Shown one piece after another: positions 55,455-64,000 of a stretch of DNA of 64,000 bases. The stretch spans positions 930,001-994,000 of the forward strand of contig CAVXHG010000008.1 of assembly GCA_963761525.1 (NCBI GenBank), in the 5' to 3' direction. Source of the DNA: BOG-931 sp963761525. Lineage in GTDB: Bacteria; Pseudomonadota; Alphaproteobacteria; Rhizobiales; Xanthobacteraceae. The notes beneath the pieces were generated by a model that had not been told where the DNA came from, did not search any database, and saw only the letters and a program-made list of their open reading frames with translations. Within the stretch, counting starts at the first letter, position 1. Each line of letters begins with the position of its first letter. The translations under genes and the position numbers were made by a program.

Positions 55455-55829
55455 CTACGGCGTCAGTGTCGGCGCCGTGGGCAGTCTTTTCACCTGCGTC
55501 ATGCTCTCACTGATGATCCTTGTCATATCGATCACCGACTGGCTGAGCCCCGCATACTCGACGATCTCGCGTTCGACGCGTTGACCGTCGGCCACAAGCT
55601 TGTCGCGCAAGAGCTGCAATTCGCGGATGAGGTTATCGATCTCGCCGGCCGAGTTGACCGACACCCGGCGCACCAGATTGCCCAGATTGCCGGACGCGAC
55701 TTCGTTGTCGCCATCGGCGCGGCGAATGACTTGGCCGTCGCGCCGCACCAGCTCGTGAATTTTTCCCTCAATCTCGGCTTCGCCCGGCCGTTCCGTCACC
55801 GCCGAGTCGCGTTGCTTCGAAATGCTCAT
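55455..55829 (-). CDS. Hypothetical helical protein, 124 aa
   Basis: ATG 55829 follows AGGGGACTTTTGTC. The protein is nearly all helical: an acidic start (TERPGEAEIEGKIHELVRRD), then SGNLGNLVRRVSVNSAGEID and a coiled coil LIRELQLLRDKLVADGQRVE, ending in SQSVIDMTRIISESMTQVKR. No signal peptide. I believe similar proteins are conserved hypotheticals in rhizobia, but I cannot assign a role. It converges on the exonuclease gene. Confidence 0.65.
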   Translation of the reverse strand: MSISKQRDSAVTERPGEAEIEGKIHELVRRDGQVIRRADGDNEVASGNLGNLVRRVSVNSAGEIDNLIRELQLLRDKLVADGQRVEREIVEYAGLSQSVIDMTRIISESMTQVKRLPTAPTLTP

Positions 55830-56000
55830 GACAAAAGTCCCCTGTTTTCGTGCGCCCGTTGCTGGGCGACGACTCCGACACCCAATGTCCTCATGACAAT
55901 GTGACAGCTTCGGGACTGTCCCGGGGCTGTCTGAGGGCGGGATTAAGTCGGGTGGGATGGCCGCCGATCACTCCGCCGCTTCCTAGCGCCGCGACGGCAG

Positions 56001-56046
56001 TCAATTGGCTAGGGCGTTCCCTTCACACGGGAGAGGTCGAAGGTTC
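56001..56046 (+). other. Truncated tRNA-Val(CAC)-like sequence
   Basis: The segment AATTGGCTAGGGCG, TTCCCTTCACACGGGAGA, GGTCGAAGGTTC reads like the D-loop end, the anticodon arm (stem around TTCACAC, anticodon CAC) and the variable and T-arm start of a bacterial tRNA-Val. The acceptor stem and D-stem 5' side do not pair, and the T-loop continues ACCAAG instead of GATTCC, so it is not a working tRNA. Such remnants arise at integration sites of mobile elements. The AT-richer genes at 56255-57706 follow directly. Confidence 0.5.
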
Positions 56047-56049
56047 ACC

Positions 56050-56166
56050 AAGTTCGTCATCCTGAGGTGCGAGCGTAGCGACCCTCTAAGGATGCACGGC
56101 CCCGGCGCCCCGGCCAGCCGTTTCTTCGAGGCTCGATGCTACGAACCGAGCACTTCAAGGTGACGA
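56050..56166. repeat. REP-like repeat (GTCATCCTGAGG type)
   Basis: GTCATCCTGAGGTGCGAGCG at one end and CACTTCAAGGTGACGAA at the other are roughly complementary and enclose an internal inverted pair (TCCTTCGAGG/GGATGC-type arms, diverged). The same element type is found at 61614-61746. Such elements are dispersed between genes in Bradyrhizobium-related genomes. Confidence 0.65.
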
Positions 56167-56254
56167 AGCGCTGGTGAAAGTGCCGCGCGAGGAAAAGGAC
56201 AAGCGGCCGTTGATGCGGCTGTAAGGGGCAGGATGTAGCGAAGCTCCATGGGTA

Positions 56255-57040
56255 TCAAGTAGATGAATTTCCTCGTGTCGATAGGGGAATCGCAATTTCT
56301 CCCGGAACGGAGCACCAAGCGTCGCGTATCTCACCAAGTTCTTCTTTCCGGAAAATACCATATTGATTGAATATCTGGAGCGCGATCTTGGCATGGAATT
56401 GTTCGATTTGCCGCTGCATTTCAATTGTCCATTTCCTCACAACATCTTCACCAACCTCTTTATCTCCATCTCCCGCGTCCAGAAACATCGCATACACAAT
56501 TATCCGATCTGCGAAATCAAAGGTGGTTTGCCCACGGTATTTCCCAGCGATAAAGATCAATTCTTGATCGGGAGGAATGCGGCTCGATATGTCAGCCGCG
56601 AACGTAGCATCGAAATGAAAGGCAACTTTATTTCGGATAGTCTTGGCCCATTTGGCATCATTTATCTGCCGTGAAACTAACTTGGCTTCTTGTTGTACCG
56701 TTTCGACCATCGCAGGGAATGTTTTGCGGATTTTGCCTACGTACGCATCACACAAGTCTCGATATTCGAATATTTTTGCAATTAGATGCCGCACAATAGT
56801 ATAAAATCGAACATTGATAATTGCTCGCTCTACTTCGTTCGCTTGTTCGATGTCTTGTTCAAAAACTATGTATGGCATTACAGAAATCAGTTCATTGCAA
56901 CAGTGACTTGACGCAATGAGAAAACCTATGTGGTCAGGGTGGATTTCCTGTAGCTGTTTAGCCGAAGAACGGAATAATGACACTTCCATGCTACTCTCCA
57001 AAGCAATGAGTGCAGTTTCTGCCCGTTTCATGGAAGTCAT
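56255..57040 (-). CDS. Accessory hypothetical protein, helical
   Basis: A 261-residue protein of lower-GC codon use than the flanking genes. ATG 57040; no clear ribosome-binding site. Mostly helical with SSHCCNELISVMPYIVFEQD, a central MVETVQQEAKLVSRQI helix, then KTIRNKVAFHFDATF. The R-N-x-x-x-F-H string resembles the R-x(4-6)-H signature of HEPN-type helical proteins, but the match is too weak to name the family. It follows the MltR-like gene by 39 bases on the same strand, so they may form an operon next to a tRNA remnant. Confidence 0.5.
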   Translation of the reverse strand: MTSMKRAETALIALESSMEVSLFRSSAKQLQEIHPDHIGFLIASSHCCNELISVMPYIVFEQDIEQANEVERAIINVRFYTIVRHLIAKIFEYRDLCDAYVGKIRKTFPAMVETVQQEAKLVSRQINDAKWAKTIRNKVAFHFDATFAADISSRIPPDQELIFIAGKYRGQTTFDFADRIIVYAMFLDAGDGDKEVGEDVVRKWTIEMQRQIEQFHAKIALQIFNQYGIFRKEELGEIRDAWCSVPGEIAIPLSTRGNSST

Positions 57041-57079
57041 AAATCAAGCAAAGAGCACATATCGGACTAAGGGCGACGC

Positions 57080-57706
57080 TCAACTTGGCTTTCTTTGCTT
57101 CGCCGCGCGGTCGGCTCTGATGGCATCGAGCAACTTATCGAGGAGTTCTTGATCACGACGAGCTTCACGAAGCCGCCGCTCAGATCGTCGCACGCTATCT
57201 CGAAGCTTTCGCAGAAAGAACGAATACAACGAAAAACAAAGACTTAGATAAGCGCGTTTATTTTCACCGATAGAAAGAGTAGCTGACTCATGCAGACGCT
57301 TGCCCGATCTGATAGGGCGAGCCGAGGTTAAGGCATTTTCCAAGATAGGATGATCGAAACGTAGGTAAGTTCTCGAATGTGCAAACACATTACGGATGTC
57401 GCGAACGAGGTTTAAATTAGCCCGTACTTCCTCGTCGAAGACTCCAAGGGCAAACCCGGTAACAATCTTAGTGTGGAAGTCTCGCAACGGGCCGACACCG
57501 TCGATGACACGCTGCCATGCTTCATCGTCGTGATGCTTAAACCTCAGCTTGAGTAATGTTTCCAGGGCATATTCGACGACGGCAGCGCCCAAGACGGCTC
57601 CTATCATGTCCGGAACGTCCGGCGACTTAAGAAATCTCAGCGCCACGTCGAGCTCTTCGTCTGAAGGCTCTTGGTGACTAAGGCGGCGCAACTTGCTTTT
57701 TGCCAC
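57080..57706 (-). CDS. MltR-like helical protein
   Basis: GTG 57706 follows AGAGAAGAG. The 208-residue protein has the same pattern as the gene at 42582: VLGAAVVEYALETLLKLRFK, then GPLRDFHTKIVTGFALGVF and LVRDIRNVFAHSR, matching the MltR/DUF4145-like fold. A basic coiled coil (KLRDSVRRSERRLREARRDQ) ends the protein. MltR is a repressor of mannitol uptake in enterobacteria; for this divergent member only the fold can be suggested. It heads a two-gene cluster with the 56255 gene. Confidence 0.6.
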   Translation of the reverse strand: MAKSKLRRLSHQEPSDEELDVALRFLKSPDVPDMIGAVLGAAVVEYALETLLKLRFKHHDDEAWQRVIDGVGPLRDFHTKIVTGFALGVFDEEVRANLNLVRDIRNVFAHSRTYLRFDHPILENALTSARPIRSGKRLHESATLSIGENKRAYLSLCFSLYSFFLRKLRDSVRRSERRLREARRDQELLDKLLDAIRADRAAKQRKPS

Positions 57707-57822
57707 GCTCTTCTCTGCTGTTGCCGGTGATCCTCGCTTATTGCGAAATGTACCGTATTTGGTGGATCAAGGAAGGCGCGGGGACGGCGCGTTGCGACTA
57801 TGCCCCCTACGTTTGCTCAGCC

Positions 57823-58059
57823 TTAGTCCGCCGCCACCGGCGTTAATTCAAATACCGCACCGTACTTGGCGGCTTCCGCAACATCGCCGCGGCGCAGCGC
57901 CAGCCGAACGGTCTCCAACCTGTTTGCGTCATCCGGCGACATCGTCGGCGACCAGCCTTCCTCGTCGTAATGAAATTCGACGACGACTTCGGCCGCATAT
58001 TTTCCTTCGCGCACAAACTCTTTCAGCTTGCGCTTGCGTTCAAACATGCTCGCCTTCAT
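57823..58059 (-). CDS. Small conserved hypothetical protein, 78 aa
   Basis: ATG 58059, with a possible second start at Met5. The peptide has FERKRKLKEFVREGKYAAEV then VVEFHYDEEGWSPTMSPDDA and RLALRRGDVAEAAKYGAVFE. Overall fold not recognised; the MSPDDANRLETVRLALRRGD part could be a short helical hairpin. It lies 12 bases after the DUF3658-like gene, so they are probably co-transcribed. The pair has the size of a two-component small module, but no toxin signature is visible. Confidence 0.65.
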   Translation of the reverse strand: MKASMFERKRKLKEFVREGKYAAEVVVEFHYDEEGWSPTMSPDDANRLETVRLALRRGDVAEAAKYGAVFELTPVAAD

Positions 58060-58071
58060 CCCGCCTGCGGT

Positions 58072-58341
58072 TCATTGGTGCAGCCCCTGCCGCAGCCGCA
58101 CTTCACTATAACGCCACCTGCGAATATCGCCCTTGGCCTCAACCCGGCCGCTGGCAACTAGCGCCGCCATGCGGGCATCGATCCGATCGGCGATACCAGT
58201 GATTTCGAGTCCGCGTTTTTCAAATACATCCATCGTCTTGCCGATCACTCTCGCGACTTTCAGCCACCGCTTATCGCAAAAGGACAAAAGCGTCTGGTCA
58301 ATATCGGACACTGAAGCTTTCTCGTTCGGCTCGTGGTGCAT
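58072..58341 (-). CDS. DUF3658-like small protein
   Basis: ATG 58341. The 89-residue protein has SDIDQTLLSFCDKRWLKVAR followed by VIGKTMDVFE and IADRIDARMAALVASGRVEA, ending GDIRRWRYSEVRLRQ. This matches the DUF3658 pattern (DxxLLxFxxxxWxKVARVIG, then RIxxLVxxGxLExxGDxxxxRxSEVR), a winged-helix-like fold of unknown function. The start lies right beside the REP repeat at 58342-58394. Confidence 0.65.
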   Translation of the reverse strand: MHHEPNEKASVSDIDQTLLSFCDKRWLKVARVIGKTMDVFEKRGLEITGIADRIDARMAALVASGRVEAKGDIRRWRYSEVRLRQGLHQ

Positions 58342-58394
58342 TCACCCCACCCCGGCGCTTCGCGCCGACCCTCCCCCTACAGGGGAGGGTGAAG
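58342..58394. repeat. REP-like palindromic repeat downstream of uvrA
   Basis: The element contains CACCCCGGCGCTTCGCGCCG followed by ACCCTCCCCCTACAGGGGAG and GGTGAA, giving two nested palindromes. The same sequence with minor changes is the right-hand part of the repeat inside uvrA at 60592-60718. Confidence 0.75.
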
Positions 58395-58399
58395 AACAT

Positions 58400-61506
<3,107 letters not shown>

Positions 61507-61552
61507 GCTGGCTCAAAAATGGAACTCGCGGCCGAGCGGTCGCGAGTAGCAT

Positions 61553-61567
61553 GAACGTAGTAAGAAC
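61553..61567 (-). promoter_or_regulatory. LexA (SOS) box upstream of uvrA
   Basis: GAACGTAGTAAGAAC on the plus strand is GTTC-N7-GTTC on the coding strand of uvrA, an exact match to the alphaproteobacterial LexA operator. It ends 47 bases before the uvrA start at 61506. uvrA is SOS-controlled in many bacteria, so the position fits. Confidence 0.75.
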
Positions 61568-61613
61568 GCGCCGTGTTTGCCAGTGCGGGAGGGGCGTATT
61601 CCCCCGATCTTCC

Positions 61614-61746
61614 GTCATCCTGAGGCGCGAGCGTCAGCGAGCCTCGAAGGAGATGGCCGAGGCGTCAGGGCCGTCGTCCTTCGAGGGCCACCATAGTGCG
61701 TCGAAGACGCGCGTAAACGCGCTAATCGCGGCCACCTCAGGATGAC
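61614..61746. repeat. REP-like repeat (GTCATCCTGAGG type)
   Basis: GTCATCCTGAGGCGCGAGCG at 61614 and GGCCACCTCAGGATGACGG ending at 61748 are inverted copies; the interior has CCTCGAAGGAGATGGCCGAG and its diverged complement. It fills the gap between uvrA and the first porin gene and is part of the nominal read-through tail of that porin frame. Confidence 0.75.
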
Positions 61747-61787
61747 GGGAATGAATGCAACGCAGAATGGCGGAAGTAGAATCGACA

Positions 61788-61810
61788 AGGGCCGGCATCT
61801 AGCCGGCCCT
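61788..61810 (-). terminator. Stem-loop after the first porin gene
   Basis: AGGGCCGGC-ATCTA-GCCGGCCCT is a perfect 9-bp stem with a 5-base loop, about 35 bases beyond the likely porin stop. The T tract on the minus strand is poor, but stability and place suit a terminator. Confidence 0.6.
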
Positions 61811-61841
61811 CGCGCTGTCCGCTGCAACTCGGTGGTACTCA

Positions 61842-62628
61842 CTACGGACCGAAAGATTCCACTGAGGTTGTAGCGGTAATTCAAACCGGCGGTCAGCAGG
61901 TGGACGTCGGATTTGATCGAGACCGGCAGGCCGGCGCCGGCGTTCATGGCGGTGAAGTTGTAGTTCTTGGTGCCGAAATCGAGGAAATCGTATTCCAGCT
62001 TCGCCGACAGGTTTTCGTTGAACGCGTATTCGATGCCGCCGCCGACGGTGAAGCCCTCGCGGTTGTCGATGATCTGTTGCTGGCCGTTAGACACGCCGCC
62101 GATGAGGCTGATCTGCGTGTAATCGACATGCATGTAGGCCGCGCCGCCCTTGGCGTAGAACAACAGGTCGTTCGCGGCATAGCCGAGCTTGCCGGTCAGG
62201 GTAGCGAACCAGGTGGGCTCCGAGCGCGACTCTGCCTGGGTGCCTGCGGTCAGCGCCGGGATCGCGTAGTTGCCGGAAATGGCGGACGAAGTCCACGTCG
62301 CTTCGATGCCGACCACGATCGGTGCGAACTCGAGATTGAAGCCGACTTGCGGGCCGCCGACCAGGGCGTAGGGGCTGAGTTTGGTCGTGGTGCCGGCGGT
62401 TTCAACACCGGTCGTGGTCGTGTAGGTGACGAGATCTTCAAGCAGGCCAGCGCCGAGATGGCCGCCGATATAGGGGCCGCTCCAGTTGTAATGCGCGGGT
62501 GGCGGTGGGTAGTACGCCGGCGCGGCGGCGGGCGCCGGCAGATCAGCGGCAAGCGCCGCCGAGGCGGTCACGCCCGCGGCAGCGACGACCAGAACGCTTT
62601 TGACGAAAGCCAAACTAAAACGCCTCAT
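61842..62628 (-). CDS. Outer-membrane beta-barrel protein, Omp25/Omp31 family
   Basis: ATG 62628 follows AAAGGTACC and starts MRRFSLAFVKSVLVVAAAGV, a signal peptide cut after ALAA. The mature part opens DLPAPAAAPAYYPPPPAHYN then WSGPYIGGHLGAG, the standard Omp31/RopB family start, and continues as amphipathic strands to LLTAGLNYRYNL. The open frame runs on to 61615 through a stem-loop and a REP element, which is not plausible. The expected C-terminus (FGP, then TAG 61842-61844) is in the next frame, so a small indel near 61850-61860 has removed the stop. Such proteins are eight-stranded porin-like barrels. Confidence 0.75.
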
Positions 62629-62715
62629 ACGGTACCTTTGGAAGCCAGGCACTTCGTTGTTAGGCGCTTAGTACATTGTGTCTGTAAGTCTTTGAATAGT
62701 GCAAAAAAACAACAA

Positions 62716-62737
62716 CGCGCCGGAATCGACCGGCGCG
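62716..62737 (-). terminator. Intrinsic terminator of the second porin gene
   Basis: On the minus strand, CGCGCCGG-TCGATT-CCGGCGCG (8-bp stem) is followed by TTGTTGTTTTTTT (rc of 62703-62715). It lies 60 bases after the stop at 62797. This is a good Rho-independent terminator. Confidence 0.8.
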
Positions 62738-62796
62738 TTGCAGTTAGCCCTGATTTTGGCTCCTCTCCGGACCGGAGAGGTTATTCACAGCCCGGC

Positions 62797-63505
62797 TTAG
62801 AAGCCGCCGAACTTATAGTTCAGGCCAGCGCGGACCATGCTCTCGTCGAATTTGACGTTGCCGGTGCCGAACCGCAGGAAGCCACGGTGCAGTTGGTGCT
62901 GCCATAGTCGGTGAACAGGTACTCGACCTTGGCGGTCAGGTTATCGGTGATCGCGCCTTCGATGCCGGCGCCGGCCGCCCAACCCAGCTCGGTATTGCTG
63001 GTCCAGGGCAGTGCCGACGAGGACACCTTAACGTCGCTCACAGCGCCACCGGCGGTGCCGTAAATCATGATGCGGTCCATGGCGTAACCAACGCGGCCGC
63101 GGAAAGTGCCGTACCAGTTGCTGGCGGTATCGCAGCACTGAGAAAGCCGCACCACGTCACGCATGGGGTGGAGGCGATCCGCTGACGTTCTGCCAGTCGT
63201 AATCGCCTTCGATGCCGAGCACGAGCTGGCCGATCTGATAATTCCAGCCGAGCGTCCCGCCGGCCATGCGCGCCATCGACGGCAGAAGTTGCCACTGTGC
63301 GCCGGATGGCATTCCAAGTGCTGTCACCGAAGCCGTAGCCGGTGTTCAGACCGATATAAAAGCCGCTCCAGTTATAGGCCGGCGATACCGGTATGTAGGC
63401 GGCCGGCGCACGCGGCGGCGGGGCCATGGGCGGAGGAAGATCCGCCGCGAAAGCTTGTGTTGCGGCGGCAAGCACCACTGCTCCAGCCATCAATATGCGC
63501 TTCAT
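62797..63505 (-). CDS. Outer-membrane beta-barrel protein, Omp25/Omp31 family (several frame changes)
   Basis: ATG 63505 follows AGGAGAG. Residues 1-20 (MKRILMAGAVVLAAATQAFA) are a signal peptide, then ADLPPPMAPPP and YNWSGFYIGLNTGYGFGD. The frame shifts near 63300; the middle reads GGTLGWNYQIGQLVLGIEGD then YDWQNVSGSPPP in a third frame, and the last part (NWYGTFRGRVGYAMDRIMIY, GIEGAITDNLTAKVEYLF) lies in the frame of 62820-63317. A last shift near 62870 restores the typical end GNVKFDESMVRAGLNYKFGG F with TAA 62797-62799. About 235 aa in all. The clustered breaks suggest sequence error or decay. Confidence 0.75.
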
Positions 63506-63930
63506 TGCACTCTCCTGTTCGGCCTCACGCTCTACCGAATCGTCCCGATGAATCCCGCACGTCCCCTACCGCATAACTACCTAATTTGCCTCTAAAAAGG
63601 TGTGCCCCGGATGCAACACCCAGACACATTCGTGCAGGCGGACGACCCCGTCAGGACCAGCAACTTGTCATCGCTGAAAAGCGGCAGACCCCCAACATCC
63701 CCAAGTTGTCTTCATAAATAGGGTTTTTTCTTGATTGCGGCTTGGAACAAAATGAGAACAACGACTATATTAACGAGGCGGTCCGGAAGCTTGTTGTGGA
63801 AAGCGGCAAGTAAAGCGGTAAGTGCGGCGGCCTTTGGCTGGCCGACGGCGGGAGCGGTCACTAGGTTCGTGATGCTCACGATGAAGCATCTGGCGGCGGA
63901 CGAGAGCGAAGCAAGTCAGCGGAGGCAAGT
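63506..63930. other. Divergent regulatory region between porin and ssb
   Basis: A 425-base gap between two divergent genes. It contains the LexA box and promoter of ssb (63742-63771) and a ~160-base leader before ssb. A 74-codon frame at 63731-63955 overlaps the promoter and leader and has no ribosome-binding site; it is not a gene. Confidence 0.6.
63742..63771 (+). promoter_or_regulatory. ssb promoter with overlapping LexA box
   Basis: A -35-like TTGGAA (63742-63747) and -10-like TATATT (63766-63771) are 18 bases apart. GAACAAAATGAGAAC (63745-63759) lies across the -35 and spacer and is an exact GAAC-N7-GAAC LexA operator. LexA bound there would block RNA polymerase. Transcription would start near 63778, about 150 bases before the ssb start. 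Confidence 0.7.
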
Positions 63931-64000
63931 ATGGCAGGCAGCGTCAATAAAGTGATCCTGATCGGTAATCTCGGCGCCGATCCCGAAATCCGTCGCACCC
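63931..64000 (+). CDS. ssb: Single-stranded DNA-binding protein (3' partial)
   Basis: ATG 63931 is preceded by GGAGG at 63921-63925. The 23 codons present read MAGSVNKVILIGNLGADPEI and RRT, the universal N-terminus of bacterial SSB (first OB-fold strand). The rest lies beyond the window. SSB coats single-stranded DNA in replication and repair and recruits partners. The LexA box upstream suggests SOS induction with uvrA, which lies on the opposite strand 2.4 kb away. Confidence 0.9.
   Translation, partial: MAGSVNKVILIGNLGADPEIRRT

Noticed and set aside
63731..63955. 74-codon plus-strand frame before ssb
   Set aside because: Overlaps the ssb promoter, LexA box and ssb start in another frame.

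Overview
The window looks like a GC-rich alphaproteobacterial chromosome, most likely Hyphomicrobiales of the Bradyrhizobium/Rhodopseudomonas/Pseudolabrys neighbourhood. The grounds are Omp25/Omp31-type porins, a DUF6481 protein, LexA boxes of the alphaproteobacterial form GAAC-N7-GAAC (GTTC-N7-GTTC on the other strand), uvrA and ssb as divergent near neighbours, and abundant REP-like palindromes. The assignment is inferred from gene content; no search was run.

Layout. (1) 1-39053, plus strand: one enormous repeat protein locus, open at the left edge, at least 13,000 codons here. It runs from Ala/Gly/Ser/Thr-rich beta-strand repeats with interspersed 'YRYVG' modules, through about twelve copies of a 'LGYxVGxGIYVGS' module and haemagglutinin-like beta-helix repeats, to RTX-like Gly/Asp repeats, four tandem Trp-rich C-terminal (W_rich_C) modules and a non-repetitive tail. 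One in-frame TAG and more than a dozen one-base frame changes split it. (2) 39042-41793: 2OG-Fe(II) oxygenase, sulfotransferase (opposite strand) and a glycosyltransferase-methyltransferase fusion, plausible modifiers of the giant protein or of surface polysaccharide. (3) 41800-46700: small accessory genes, an MltR-like protein, a Rap1a/Tai-like protein, and two insertion sequences (IS3/IS407 group and IS1595). (4) 46803-48214: tolC-like outer-membrane channel, a possible exit route for an RTX-type protein. (5) 48241-55829: extradiol dioxygenase, P-loop kinase-like protein, DUF6481 protein, small conserved genes, a gamma-resorcylate decarboxylase-like amidohydrolase, a 5'-3' exonuclease and a coiled-coil protein. 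(6) 55997-57706: a truncated tRNA-Val-like sequence next to two AT-richer accessory genes. (7) 57823-64000: two small genes, uvrA, two outer-membrane beta-barrel genes and the start of ssb; uvrA and ssb each carry a LexA box.

Caution. Single-base frame changes also occur in tolC, uvrA, both porins, the fusion gene and both transposases, several of them at homopolymers (an A run and a six-G run). Much of the breakage may therefore be indel error in the source assembly rather than pseudogenisation. The uvrA break differs: it lies exactly at the edge of a palindromic repeat inserted in the gene. Where a gene is interrupted I give the whole span and describe the break.
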